Below, one piece after another: positions 47,493 to 64,000 of a stretch of 64,000 bases of DNA; position 1 is the stretch's first letter; each line of letters opens with the position of its first letter. This DNA comes from UBA695 sp042691655 (GTDB lineage: Bacteria > Verrucomicrobiota > Verrucomicrobiia > Chthoniobacterales > Chthoniobacteraceae): contig CP170506.1 in the NCBI GenBank assembly GCA_042691655.1, positions 4,092,001 through 4,156,000 of the forward strand. The letters are read 5' to 3'. The notes under the pieces were generated by a model. The model ran no database searches, had not been told where the DNA came from, and saw only the letters and a program-made list of their open reading frames with translations. Position numbers and translations under genes: made by a program.

Positions 47493-47879
47493 TCAGCGTT
47501 CGCCGGCCACTTGGAATCCTGCAGATACAAGGATTTCGCGCAGACGGGCGACCTGTTCACCCTGGATTTCAATGCTCCGGTCTTTGACGGACCCTCCGCA
47601 ACCGCACGCGGCACGAAGCTCTTTCCCCAGGGCATCGATGGCGGCGTCATTGATGGAATCGGCGAATCCGTCGACGATAATGACGGTTTTGCCGCCCCGG
47701 TGAGCAGTTTCCCGCCGCAGGACGACGCGCCCTTTTTTTGAGACTCTCCGCGACGGCGCGGCTTCTTCTGAAGCGGCTGGGCCCTCGGGGAGTCCGCCAA
47801 TATCCAGGCCCGCGAAGGCCTGGAAGAGCCCCCCGGCCGGGGCCTGGGTGGGGATTTTGTCTTTATTGGGGCGGGACAT
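47493..47879 (-). CDS. Translation initiation factor SUI1/YciH family
   Basis: 128 aa. A Pro/Ala-rich N-terminal half (APAGGLFQAFAGLDIGGLPE), then the SUI1/eIF1-type domain RVVLRRETAHRGGKTVIIVD, GFADSINDAAIDALGKELRA and ACGCGGSVKDRSIEIQGEQV. Bacterial YciH proteins bind 30S subunits and influence start-codon fidelity. It is just downstream of a mutarotase gene (3-bp gap) and just upstream of the rrn promoters. Confidence 0.9.
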   Translation of the reverse strand: MSRPNKDKIPTQAPAGGLFQAFAGLDIGGLPEGPAASEEAAPSRRVSKKGRVVLRRETAHRGGKTVIIVDGFADSINDAAIDALGKELRAACGCGGSVKDRSIEIQGEQVARLREILVSAGFQVAGER

Positions 47880-47882
47880 GGA

Positions 47883-48764
47883 TCAGATCGGTTCGGTCCG
47901 AAGAAGGGTGCGGGAAAGGTGGAGCGCACCAGGGGCGATTTCAAGGGTGTTTTCGTTCACGTTGCCGCTTTCGACACAGACCATGTGGGGCCATTCGTTG
48001 TCGCCGAAATCAGGCATGGCCTTGGATTTGGCGATCCAGGGGTTCCACACCACGGTCGATTGAGACCCGGATTTTTCAACCACGATGCGGCGGTGGAGCC
48101 CGGGGTCCTCGATGACGCAGGCACTGGTGGTATTAATATAGTCGCGGTCGGTTTCAGCGGTGAAGCAGATCGCCTCGGCGGGCTGACGTTTGAGCCGCAT
48201 CTGGTCGAGCGCGTCGTGATATTCGGCTCCCTCAAGCCCCGAGACGCTGACGTTCCGGACGTCCTGGACCAGGAAATACGTGTGTAGCGCTTCCTGGGCG
48301 CGCAGCGGTTCGCTTCCGGTATTCTCGATTTCGAGCTCCATGGTCAACGCCGAGCCGACCGTGACCCGGTAGCGCAGCACCCATGAGCCCGGCCACTCCG
48401 CCCGTGCCTCGTCGTCGGGCTCCAATCGGAGCGTCAGCACCACTTCGCCGCCCGGCTTTTGTAAGATGGACTCCGGGGCCCAGGACCGAATGCGGGCGAA
48501 CCCATGCGAGCGGAATCCCTCGCGCGGGCCGAACCACGGGAAAATGACCGGCACGCCGCCCCGAATGGGGCTGCCCGGCTGGAATTGGCTTTGCGAGCTC
48601 ATGAAGAGCACGGGAGCCTGGCGGGCCGGGACGAAGTGCGAGACGTGGGCGCCGAGGAGATAAATGTGAGCCTCCGCAAGCGGAGTGGTGATTTCGTAGC
48701 GTGGCAGGCCGCAGGGGCCCGTTGCGAGCCGCGCGACACCTGGAATTTCAAGCTGGGTATCCAT
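47883..48764 (-). CDS. D-hexose-6-phosphate mutarotase (aldose-1-epimerase-like)
   Basis: 293 aa, the size of YeaD-type enzymes, which interconvert alpha and beta hexose-6-phosphate. Blocks: SPIRGGVPVIFPWFGPREGF, RSHGFARIRSWAPESI (catalytic His), EALHTYFLVQDVRNVSVSGL and HMVCVESGNVNENTLEIAPG (catalytic Glu). Fully open frame. Cytoplasmic. Confidence 0.93.
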   Translation of the reverse strand: MDTQLEIPGVARLATGPCGLPRYEITTPLAEAHIYLLGAHVSHFVPARQAPVLFMSSQSQFQPGSPIRGGVPVIFPWFGPREGFRSHGFARIRSWAPESILQKPGGEVVLTLRLEPDDEARAEWPGSWVLRYRVTVGSALTMELEIENTGSEPLRAQEALHTYFLVQDVRNVSVSGLEGAEYHDALDQMRLKRQPAEAICFTAETDRDYINTTSACVIEDPGLHRRIVVEKSGSQSTVVWNPWIAKSKAMPDFGDNEWPHMVCVESGNVNENTLEIAPGALHLSRTLLRTEPI

Positions 48765-48845
48765 GGAAGTTGAGAAAAATATGCAGGGCCAAGCATACCG
48801 CTACTCCAGCCCCCGCCTCAACTCCCAACTCTTGCCCCCTCCCCG

Positions 48846-49508
48846 CTATTGCCGCCGCTGCAGAATAATGGCGCGGGCGATCCGGCTGGCCGCTTCTTCG
48901 CGCCACGCCGCGCTGGCCGCGCGCTTGGCGTCGCCGGGGTTGCTCAGGAAGGCGCATTCGACCAGCAACGCGGGCCCTTCGGATTTCCTGAGCACGCGGT
49001 ACCGGGCGGTTTTGACCCCACGGCGTTCGCTGCCGGGCATCGCGGAGAGAAAATCCTCGATTCGCCCGGCCAGCTCCCACGTTCCCTGGCGGTTGTGATA
49101 CACCTCCGCCCCGTGCGGCCCTCGGCGGACCGAGTCGTTAAAGTGAATGGAGACAAACACCGACTTCCGGTAGGTGTTCGAGCACTCGGCCCGCTGATCC
49201 AGCGGGATAAAGGTGTCGTCCTTGCGCGTCATGACCACGCGGAATCCGGCGTCACGCAATTTGGCCCCCACCCGGCGGCCCACGTCGAGCGCCACGTCCT
49301 TTTCGAGCAGACGGGGCCGCCCCCGGCTGGAAGCGCCGGAATCGTGGCCACCGTGCCCGGGATCGACCACCACGGTGTCGAAGTCGGTGACGTTATAATA
49401 GCGAAGCGAGGCGCAGCCGGTCAAAAAGCCGGAAACCGCGACGAGCGCAAGCACGAGGAGCGCGGAATGCCAGCGCCGGTTTTTTACGAAAAATGAGAAA
49501 TTGATCAT
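48846..49508 (-). CDS. N-acetylmuramoyl-L-alanine amidase lipoprotein
   Basis: 220 aa. N-terminal segment (SALLVLALVAVSGFLTGCAS) with lipobox LTGC, so a lipoprotein anchored by Cys32. Amidase_3 domain with zinc ligands in TVVVDPGHGGHDSGASSRGR, LLEKDVALDVGRRV, VSIHFNDS and LVECAFLSNPGD. It cleaves the stem peptide from muramic acid. Size suggests a minimal periplasmic amidase without a binding domain. Confidence 0.93.
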   Translation of the reverse strand: MINFSFFVKNRRWHSALLVLALVAVSGFLTGCASLRYYNVTDFDTVVVDPGHGGHDSGASSRGRPRLLEKDVALDVGRRVGAKLRDAGFRVVMTRKDDTFIPLDQRAECSNTYRKSVFVSIHFNDSVRRGPHGAEVYHNRQGTWELAGRIEDFLSAMPGSERRGVKTARYRVLRKSEGPALLVECAFLSNPGDAKRAASAAWREEAASRIARAIILQRRQ

Positions 49509-49730
49509 GCCAGTACGGGAGCTCGTCTTTGATGCTCCCGCAGGGGGCGCTTTGTCAAGAAACGGCGGATTTTTCCGCCGACGGGGAACGCGGAATTTAT
49601 TTCCGCCACAACCCGGAAAACGCCTCTACGCACTCAATCACTAAATACCATCAGGGCTTATCCAGTGTATTTCCGGACATTCCGGATTTCACTAGGTAAG
49701 CCCCGTAAACTTAAGCCTAACCTTTAGGAA
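49509..49730. other. Intergenic region between the amidase and ahcY genes
   Basis: 222 bp without a gene. Around 49561-49580 AACGGCGGATTTTTCCGCCG forms a short hairpin. The ahcY stop lies at 49731; this may hold its terminator, but no clean T-run follows. Confidence 0.4.
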
Positions 49731-51140
49731 CTAGTAGCGGTAATGCTCAGACTTGTAAGGCCCTTCAACCGGCACGCCGAGGTATTCCGCCTGCTTCTGG
49801 CTCAAGGTCGTGAGCTTCACGCCGATCTTCTCCAAATGCAGCCGCGCGACTTCCTCGTCGAGCTTCTTCGGCAGAATGTAAACACCCGGTTTGTAGGTAT
49901 CGCGGTGCTGCCATAGATCGAGCTGCGCGAGCGTCTGGTTGGAGAAGCTGTTGCTCATCACGAACGACGGATGCCCCGTGGCGCAGCCGAGGTTGACCAG
50001 GCGGCCCTCGGCCAGCAGGAAGACCTCGTGCCCGTCCGGGAAGGTGTACTTGTCCACCTGCGGCTTGATGTTGGTGCGGACCACGCCGGGAGCGGAGTTG
50101 AGGCGGTCCACCTGGATCTCGTTGTCAAAGTGCCCGATGTTGCAGACCACGGCCTGGGTCTTCATTTTCTCGATATGCTCCAGTGTGATAATATCCACAT
50201 TACCAGTGGTGGTCACATAGAGGTTACCGAGGCCCAGGGTCTCCTCTACGGTGGTCACTTCGTAGCCTTCCATCGCGGCTTGAAGCGCGTTGATCGGATC
50301 GACCTCGGTGACGATCACCCGTGCGCCCTGGCCCTTGAGGGATTGCGCGCAGCCCTTCCCCACGTCGCCGTAGCCGCAGACCACCGCGACCTTGCCCGAG
50401 AGCATCATGTCGAGCGCGCGGTTGATGCCGTCCACGAGCGAATGGCGGCAGCCGTAGAGGTTGTCGAATTTGCTCTTCGTGGCGGTGTCGTTGACGTTGA
50501 TGGCGGGGACGAGCAAACGGCCTTTTTCGACCATCTGGTAGAGACGGTGAACGCCGGTCGTGGTTTCTTCCGAAACGCCGCGCCATTCTTTGACGACCTC
50601 GTGCCAGCGGCAGGGTGTTTCGCCGTGGATTTTTTTGAGGAGGTCTTTGATGACCTGCTCCTCATGGTTGCCGCTCGCGGTGTTAACCCAGTCCTCGCCC
50701 GCTTCGAGTTCGAATCCTTTGTGGATGAAGAGCGTGGCGTCGCCGCCGTCGTCAACGATCAATTGTGGCCCGAATCCGCCCGGGAAGCTCAGCGCCCGGT
50801 TGGTGCAGTCCCAATATTCCTCCAGCGTTTCGCCCTTCCAGGCGAAAACCGAGACGCCCGCCTTCGCGATGGCCGCGGCGGCGTGGTCCTGGGTGGAGAA
50901 AATATTGCAGGAACACCAACGAACCTCGGCGCCGAGAGCCACGAGGGTCTCGATCAACACCGCCGTCTGGATCGTCATGTGAAGCGATCCCATCACGCGA
51001 ACGCCCGCGAGCGGTTTGCTGGGAGCGTATTTTTCGCGAATGGCGATAAGGCCGGGCATCTCCTGCTCGGCAATTTCGATTTCGAGGCGGCCCCAATCGG
51101 CCAGGGACAGATCAGCTACTTTGAAGTCTTGGGTACTCAT
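49731..51140 (-). CDS. ahcY: Adenosylhomocysteinase
   Basis: 469 aa, the bacterial long form with an insertion relative to archaeal enzymes. Hydrolyses S-adenosylhomocysteine to homocysteine and adenosine. Blocks: MSTQDFKVADLSLADWGRLE, RVMGSLHMTIQTAVLIETLV, VNDTATKSKFDNLYGCRHSL, NAD-binding VAVVCGYGDVGKGCAQSLKG, and the C-terminal KSEHYRY that completes the active site. It lies 117 bp downstream of metK, making a SAM-SAH cycle pair. Confidence 0.98.
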   Translation of the reverse strand: MSTQDFKVADLSLADWGRLEIEIAEQEMPGLIAIREKYAPSKPLAGVRVMGSLHMTIQTAVLIETLVALGAEVRWCSCNIFSTQDHAAAAIAKAGVSVFAWKGETLEEYWDCTNRALSFPGGFGPQLIVDDGGDATLFIHKGFELEAGEDWVNTASGNHEEQVIKDLLKKIHGETPCRWHEVVKEWRGVSEETTTGVHRLYQMVEKGRLLVPAINVNDTATKSKFDNLYGCRHSLVDGINRALDMMLSGKVAVVCGYGDVGKGCAQSLKGQGARVIVTEVDPINALQAAMEGYEVTTVEETLGLGNLYVTTTGNVDIITLEHIEKMKTQAVVCNIGHFDNEIQVDRLNSAPGVVRTNIKPQVDKYTFPDGHEVFLLAEGRLVNLGCATGHPSFVMSNSFSNQTLAQLDLWQHRDTYKPGVYILPKKLDEEVARLHLEKIGVKLTTLSQKQAEYLGVPVEGPYKSEHYRY

Positions 51141-51156
51141 GAAAAGATGAAGAAAA

Positions 51157-51246
51157 TTTATCAGGAACTTCAGGAACTCAGGAAAAAACGCAGAACTTTT
51201 TAGATTTTTGCTGCTTTCCTGCGCCCTTTGCGCCTTTTTGCGGTTA
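51157..51246. repeat. TCAGGAACT-type (copy 2) and GCGCCTTTTTGCGG short repeats upstream of ahcY
   Basis: TTTATCAGGAACTTCAGGAA (51157-51176, continuing CTCAGGAA) resembles 27952-27983, and CTGCGCCCTTTGCGCCTTTT (51219-51238) resembles 24730-24758. Two different dispersed short repeats are thus side by side in the metK-ahcY gap. Confidence 0.5.
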
Positions 51247-51257
51247 AATAATGAGGG

Positions 51258-52433
<1,176 letters not shown>

Positions 52434-52589
52434 GGTGATGATTTGATTTTTAGAAACTAGACTCGGTTGAGCCGCGCGGCAACAACGCACACGCGGTAAA
52501 ACATTTACGAATCTGGATGCGTTGATTGATGGGGAAAATTTGGTCGCGAGTCAATCCAAATCGGGTACGTGGGAGTTCGATCCGGGCAC

Positions 52590-52617
52590 AAAAAAAGCCG
52601 CGGATTGCTCCGCGGCT
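52590..52617 (-). terminator. Terminator after tsf
   Basis: Minus strand AGCCGCGGA-GCAA-TCCGCGGCT (9-bp stem) followed by seven T residues, 25 bp after the tsf stop. It closes the rpsB-tsf unit. Confidence 0.92.
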
Positions 52618-52641
52618 TCAAATCGATTGGGAAGAAATCCC

Positions 52642-53262
52642 TTATTCAGCGGCTTTTACGTCGCCGGCGATTTCCTCGCCCACCATATACCGGACGAACC
52701 GGCGGATGATCATGTTTTCGCCCAGTTCAGCGATCTTGCTCTTGAGCAAATCGGAGATGGTCTGGTCGGGGTTCTTGATGAACGCCTGATCAAGCAGCGC
52801 CACGGTGGAGAAATATTTGTCCATTTTACCGTCGACGATCTTCTCGACGATGTTCGCGGGCTTGCCTTTGACCTGGTCGGCGGCGATTTCGCGCTCGCGA
52901 GCGATGAGGTCGGCCGGGATCTGATCGCGGGAAACGCAAATTGGGCTCGCGGCGGCGATGTGGAGGGTGATGTCCTTGACGAATTCGCGGAAGGCTTCGT
53001 TCTTGGCGACGAAGTCGGTTTCGCAATTCACTTCAACGAGCACGCCCACTTTGCCCTGCATGTGAATGTAGGAGGCAACGATGCCTTCCTTGGTCGCGCG
53101 GGAGGCTTTCGAACCGGCCTTCATGATGCCCTTCTTGCGAAGAAGATCCTCGGCTTTTTCGATGTCGCCGCCGACTTCTTCAAGGGCGCGTTTACAATCC
53201 ATCATCCCCGCGTTGGTCTTTTCGCGGAGGGTTTTAACGAGTTGGGAAGTGATTTCGCTCAT
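52642..53262 (-). CDS. tsf: Elongation factor Ts
   Basis: 206 aa, the short form seen in many bacteria (E. coli has 283 with an extra core repeat). Guanine-nucleotide exchange factor for EF-Tu. N-terminal UBA-like domain SQLVKTLREKTNAGMMDCKR ALEEVGGD and the core VEVNCETDFVAKNEAFREFV, where TDFVAKN contacts EF-Tu. 75 bp downstream of rpsB, the universal order. Confidence 0.97.
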   Translation of the reverse strand: MSEITSQLVKTLREKTNAGMMDCKRALEEVGGDIEKAEDLLRKKGIMKAGSKASRATKEGIVASYIHMQGKVGVLVEVNCETDFVAKNEAFREFVKDITLHIAAASPICVSRDQIPADLIAREREIAADQVKGKPANIVEKIVDGKMDKYFSTVALLDQAFIKNPDQTISDLLKSKIAELGENMIIRRFVRYMVGEEIAGDVKAAE

Positions 53263-53337
53263 AGATAGCTTCTATATAAGAGAGAGAGGTTGAAGCGCCG
53301 CCAAGCCCAGGGGCCCGGCGGCGCGGGGAAAAGGAAC

Positions 53338-54063
53338 TTACTCGCCGACGGCGGCGAGATTCTCCGGGGCGACTTCGGCCGGGCGGCTGCCACCGGAAAC
53401 CAGGGCGTCGACCAGCTTCTGAAGAATGATGCGGATCGAACGGATGGCGTCATCGTTACCGGCGATCGGGTAGTCGATGATCGTCGGGTCGGCGTTCGTG
53501 TCAACGATGGCGACAACCGGGATCTTAAGGCGGCGGGCCTCGGCAACGGCGATGGCTTCACGCGGCGTGTCGATGACAATCATGACGTCCGGGTTCTTGT
53601 CCATGTTGCGGATGCCTTCGAGGTTCTTGAAGAGCTTGGCACCCTCGCGTTTGACGGCGGCGATTTCCTGTTTGCCCATCTTGGTGTACTCGGGCTGCTT
53701 TTCGAGATTCTCGATGTATTTCAGGCGGGCAATGCTCTTGCGGATCGTGGTGAGGTTGGTCAGCGTACCACCCAGCCAGCGCTGGTTGACGTAGTATTGA
53801 CCGGCGGCCTGGGCGGCTTCCTTCACGGCTTCCTGGGCCTGCTTCTTGCAGCCCACGAAGAGGACTTTGCCCCCCTTGGCGGCGACGCCGCGCAGATACT
53901 CAGTGGCGGTTTCGATCTGCTCGACGGTGATGCTCAGGTCGATGATGTAAATGGAGCTGCGCTTTTCGAAAATAAACGGCTTCATCTTCGGGTTCCAACG
54001 CTTGGTCTGGTGACCGAAGTGGACGCCCGCTTCGAGAAGTTCCGTCATGAGTTCTGTGGACAT
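53338..54063 (-). CDS. rpsB: 30S ribosomal protein S2
   Basis: 241 aa. MSTELMTELLEAGVHFGHQT, WNPKMKPFIFEKRSSIYIID, LFVGCKKQAQEAVKEAAQAA and DVMIVIDTPREAIAVAEARR are conserved S2 blocks. The first gene of the rpsB-tsf unit; a palindromic hairpin lies in its leader. Confidence 0.98.
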   Translation of the reverse strand: MSTELMTELLEAGVHFGHQTKRWNPKMKPFIFEKRSSIYIIDLSITVEQIETATEYLRGVAAKGGKVLFVGCKKQAQEAVKEAAQAAGQYYVNQRWLGGTLTNLTTIRKSIARLKYIENLEKQPEYTKMGKQEIAAVKREGAKLFKNLEGIRNMDKNPDVMIVIDTPREAIAVAEARRLKIPVVAIVDTNADPTIIDYPIAGNDDAIRSIRIILQKLVDALVSGGSRPAEVAPENLAAVGE

Positions 54064-54092
54064 AAACGATGTATTTTAGGTTTTCCGCGGCT

Positions 54093-54116
54093 AAAGGGCG
54101 CGTATATCCGCCCTTT
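54093..54116 (-). promoter_or_regulatory. Palindromic hairpin in the rpsB leader
   Basis: AAAGGGCG (54093-54100) and CGCCCTTT (54109-54116) form an 8-bp perfect stem with an 8-nt loop, 30 bp before the rpsB start. It could be an operator for S2 autoregulation or a structural element. Confidence 0.45.
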
Positions 54117-54252
54117 GGTTTGGGCGCAAACGGTGGTCCCGTCGCGTCCGGTTGGTTATTGGGTTTTTCGGTGGGTCAGTTTTGACGACGAAAGGTTAAT
54201 TTTTGTCCGAAACCCCGCCCGAAGGCAAGGGAAAAGGCACCGCGGCTTTGCG

Positions 54253-54828
54253 CTATGCGGTGGTGTTCTCCTCCACGGGCTTGTTTTCCTGCGTTTCCAC
54301 CCAGCGGGCCCAGAGCCAGAGCAGGTCGGAGAGCCGGTTGAGGTAGCGGATGATTTCCACGCTCAAGCCGGGGTCGGTTTCGCGCAGGCCGACGATGAGC
54401 CGCTCGGCGCGGCGGCAAATGACGCGGGCCAGTTCCACGGACGCGCTCGCGACGCTGTCGCCCGGGGTCGCCCAGCGATGGAACTCGATCTGGTGATTCT
54501 GCTCCAGGTCGTGCACGGCATCGGTCAGGGTCTGGACCATTTCCGGAGTGGTCACGCCGTAGGTGCTGGTGCGGTGGCGCTCCCGATCCTCCGGAGCCAC
54601 GGCCACCTCGCCCATCAGCACGATGAGTTCCTTCTGGATCTTAAAGAGCTTCTCCGTAATGAACGGGTCGCCCACGCTCCCTTTCAGGAAGGCCCTGGCC
54701 ATCCCAAGCTGCGCGTTAAGTTCGTCCACCGCCCCGTTGCAGGCGATGCGATGGTCTGTTTTGGGAACGCGCCGCCCGTAAAGCAGGCTGGTGCTGCCTT
54801 GGTCACCGGTTTGAGTTGAAATAGACAT
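54253..54828 (-). CDS. PduO-type ATP:cob(I)alamin adenosyltransferase
   Basis: 191 aa helical-bundle enzyme that makes adenosylcobalamin. Motifs: TQTGDQGSTSLLYGRRVPKT (ATP-binding loop), GAVDELNAQLGMARAFL and VICRRAERLIVGL. Two structural features are usual: the first motif near residue 5 and the RRAER near 150. Between rpoC and rpsB but with hairpins on both sides, so likely its own unit. Confidence 0.95.
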   Translation of the reverse strand: MSISTQTGDQGSTSLLYGRRVPKTDHRIACNGAVDELNAQLGMARAFLKGSVGDPFITEKLFKIQKELIVLMGEVAVAPEDRERHRTSTYGVTTPEMVQTLTDAVHDLEQNHQIEFHRWATPGDSVASASVELARVICRRAERLIVGLRETDPGLSVEIIRYLNRLSDLLWLWARWVETQENKPVEENTTA

Positions 54829-54836
54829 AAATGAAA

Positions 54837-54863
54837 CCGGCGGCGCCTTGCGAGCGCCGCCGG
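54837..54863 (-). terminator. Hairpin between rpoC and the adenosyltransferase gene
   Basis: CCGGCGGCGC and GCGCCGCCGG form a perfect 10-bp stem with a 7-nt loop, 21 bp downstream of rpoC. On the minus strand only TTT follows; on the plus strand GGTTTT follows. Probable terminator for rpoC. Confidence 0.65.
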
Positions 54864-54884
54864 GGTTTTAAGGATTCTTCTACG

Positions 54885-59009
<4,125 letters not shown>

Positions 59010-59044
59010 TTTCTTACAGACTGATAGGTTGCGTTACGCGGCGG

Positions 59045-62839
<3,795 letters not shown>

Positions 62840-62953
62840 AGGTGGTGCGTTGGGTTGGGGCCGTCTGCCGGCTGGAAAGGAAACTTTGGAGGCAGCGGTA
62901 AAGTTACCGATTCATCTTGGGCTTTCCGGCACCATGCCGGATAAAAGCAATAG

Positions 62954-62993
62954 GCCGAAAGGCGCGAGTCGTCAAATGACCCGCGGCTTTCGG
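62954..62993 (-). promoter_or_regulatory. Imperfect long hairpin upstream of rpoB
   Basis: CCGAAAG (62954-62960) and CTTTCGG (62987-62993) pair, with partial pairing inside (GTCGTCAAATGAC), and the minus strand then reads CCTATTGCTTTTATCC. Possible RNase III site or attenuator. Confidence 0.45.
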
Positions 62994-63085
62994 TCTCTGA
63001 TCTTGAAATCGGTGATACGCTGAGTGGTTCAGAAAGTGCGTGCTCCCCAGGGAAAAATTGGGCGTCTAAACTAAAAGACAAGCAG

Positions 63086-63119
63086 GCGTGCGGCAAGCCT
63101 TATTTCGCTTGCCGCACGC
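63086..63119 (-). terminator. Attenuator-like hairpin between rplL and rpoB
   Basis: GCGTGCGGCAAGC (63086-63098) and GCTTGCCGCACGC (63107-63119) form a perfect 13-bp stem with an 8-nt loop, 25 bp after the rplL stop. On the minus strand CTGCTTGTCTTTTAG follows, a partial T-run. A leaky terminator here would match the partial attenuation known in E. coli at this place. Confidence 0.65.
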
Positions 63120-63143
63120 ACAAAAGGATCGAATTGTTCGAAA

Positions 63144-63521
63144 TTACTTGATTTCGACCTTGGCGCCAGCCGCTTCGATCTTCTTCTTGATCTCTTCGGC
63201 TTCTTCCTTCGTCACGCCTTCCTTGATGGTCTTGGGGGCGCTCTCGACGAGGGCTTTGGCGTCAGCGAGGCCGAGGCCGGAAACCGCAGCGCGGACTTCC
63301 TTAATGACCCCGATCTTGTTGCCACCGACTTCCTTCAGAACGACATCGAAGGAGGTCTTTTCTTCCACGGGAGCCGCGGCGGCACCTGCGGGAGCAGCGG
63401 CGACGGCAACGGGAGCCGCGGCGCTAACGCCCCACTTGGTTTCGAGAGATTTGACGAGTTCAGCAACTTCCAGGACGGTGAGGCCGCTGAGTTGGTCGAC
63501 GATTGCGTTAATATCAGCCAT
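63144..63521 (-). CDS. rplL: 50S ribosomal protein L7/L12
   Basis: 125 aa. N-terminal dimerisation helices (LSGLTVLEVAELVKSLETKW), Ala-rich hinge (APVAVAAAPAGAAAAPVEEK), and C-terminal factor-binding domain TSFDVVLKEVGGNKIGVIKE, VRAAVSGLGLADAKALVESA. Binds L10 in multiple copies and recruits translation factors. Confidence 0.98.
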   Translation of the reverse strand: MADINAIVDQLSGLTVLEVAELVKSLETKWGVSAAAPVAVAAAPAGAAAAPVEEKTSFDVVLKEVGGNKIGVIKEVRAAVSGLGLADAKALVESAPKTIKEGVTKEEAEEIKKKIEAAGAKVEIK

Positions 63522-63620
63522 TGTATTTTTCGGTGTCGTCGATGACCGGAGGCTTCCGGCGGTTTAAGGCGAACGGCCGTTCGCCCGACGAGGAACCAGT
63601 TTGTTGTTTTACTTGGTGTG

Positions 63621-63649
63621 TTTTCGCGGGAGGATTCCTCCCGCGAAAA
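63621..63649. promoter_or_regulatory. Palindromic hairpin between rplJ and rplL
   Basis: TTTTCGCGGGAGGA (63621-63634) mirrors TCCTCCCGCGAAAA (63636-63649). The T-run lies on the plus-strand side, so it is not a terminator for these minus-strand genes; it may slow or split the L10-L12 mRNA. Confidence 0.45.
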
Positions 63650-63679
63650 AGGATTTTTTTGAGTAGTGCGGGCCTTCGC

Positions 63680-64000
63680 TTACGCGGCGGCTTCGCCTCC
63701 CTCGGTAGCAGGAGCTTCGACGCCGTCGTTTTTCGCCTTGAGCACGCGAGCCAGCGCGGAGGCCGGTTCGTTGAGCAGACGGACGAGTTGGCTGGCGGGG
63801 GCCTGGAGCACACCCAGGAGGGTGGCAAGGAGAACTTCGCGGCTCGGGAGATCGGCAATGGCGTTGATTTGATCAACACTCACGACCAGATTATCCACGA
63901 CGCCGATCTTGATCTCGGGCTTCTTGGCTTCGCCGACGAAAGTTTTCAGCACCTTGGCGGCGGCTGCGACGTCCTTATCACCAATCACAATGGCCGTCTG
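63680..64000 (-). CDS. rplJ: 50S ribosomal protein L10, C-terminal part (5' end beyond window)
   Basis: Frame open to base 64000, at least 107 residues: TAIVIGDKDVAAAAKVLKTF, VGEAKKPEIKIGVVDNLVVS, INAIADLPSREVLLATLLGV and LQAPASQLVRLLNEPASALA, which is the L10 C-terminal domain that binds L12. The first 60 or so residues, including the rRNA-binding part, lie outside. Ends with a short acidic tail. Confidence 0.96.
   Translation of the reverse strand, partial: QTAIVIGDKDVAAAAKVLKTFVGEAKKPEIKIGVVDNLVVSVDQINAIADLPSREVLLATLLGVLQAPASQLVRLLNEPASALARVLKAKNDGVEAPATEGGEAAA

Larger units (their letters stand above)
62840..63143. other. rplL-rpoB intergenic region (304 bp)
   Basis: No gene. It carries two hairpins on the minus strand, at 63086-63119 and 62954-62993, described separately. 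Confidence 0.6.

Noticed and set aside
49971..51203. Plus-strand 410-codon frame opposite ahcY
   Set aside because: Shadow of ahcY, a secure gene.
52434..52560. SAM riboswitch upstream of metK
   Set aside because: The leader has GC-rich pairing but no recognisable SAM-I, SAM-II or SAH aptamer core. Search with Rfam models would settle it.
53290..54819. Plus-strand 509-codon frame over rpsB and the adenosyltransferase gene
   Set aside because: It crosses two real minus-strand genes and has no homology signature; shadow.

Overview
The window is a bacterial chromosome segment from a member of the Verrucomicrobiota. The minus-strand 16S rRNA gene contains an exact match to the Verrucomicrobia-type EUB338-III probe site. 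There is also a complete four-gene Verru_Chthon prepilin cassette, a PEP-CTERM autotransporter-repeat protein and two secreted carbohydrate-active proteins of types frequent in this phylum. Core genes point to a Gram-negative envelope (kdsA, lptA/B/C) and an HPr kinase-regulated PTS.

Region 1 (1-5.2 kb) is decayed accessory DNA. It holds the 3' end of a GH92 alpha-mannosidase, a truncated FucP-type sugar transporter fused to a broken DUF932 fragment with an in-frame amber codon, a secreted peroxiredoxin, and a complete IS66 element (2361-4924) that interrupts a VF530/DUF2132 gene after codon 42.

Region 2 (5.2-15.4 kb, plus strand) is a surface and secretion block. It carries the Verru_Chthon cassette in the order D-B-C-A, with overlapping genes. 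A PEP-CTERM protein with autotransporter-type beta-strand repeats follows, then a translationally overlapping pair of secreted GH71/99-like and GxGYxYP-family proteins.

Region 3 (15.5-26.6 kb) holds glmS, glgC, a MocR-type regulator divergent from a DUF2917 gene, an M29 aminopeptidase, a small unknown gene, a sigma-70/ECF factor, a glycosyltransferase and ptsI.

Region 4 (26.6-41.1 kb) is a long minus-strand run, given here in transcription order. It starts with UDG, purH, pdxJ, NUDIX, acpS, corA, an MnmC-like methyltransferase, an AlgI-type MBOAT acyltransferase with its AlgJ-like partner, and DUF1844. It continues kdsA-lptC-lptA-lptB-hpf, a terminator, then an XRE regulator and hprK-ptsH-ptsI. 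The lpt-hpf-hprK-ptsH order resembles the proteobacterial lpt-rpoN-hpf-ptsN cluster, but without rpoN and ptsN.

Region 5 (41.1-47.5 kb) is one rRNA operon on the minus strand: 16S - tRNA-Ala - tRNA-Ile - 23S - 5S - terminator. Its leader contains five tandem promoter-like units, each TTGAC[G/C]-N16-TAnnnT, spaced about 94-114 bp apart. This is the most striking non-coding structure in the window. Boxes resembling boxA and long inverted repeats mark antitermination and processing sites.

Region 6 (47.5-64 kb, minus strand) is housekeeping: a SUI1/YciH factor, a hexose-6-phosphate mutarotase, an amidase lipoprotein, metK-ahcY, rpsB-tsf, a PduO-type cobalamin adenosyltransferase, and rplJ-rplL-rpoB-rpoC with hairpins between genes.
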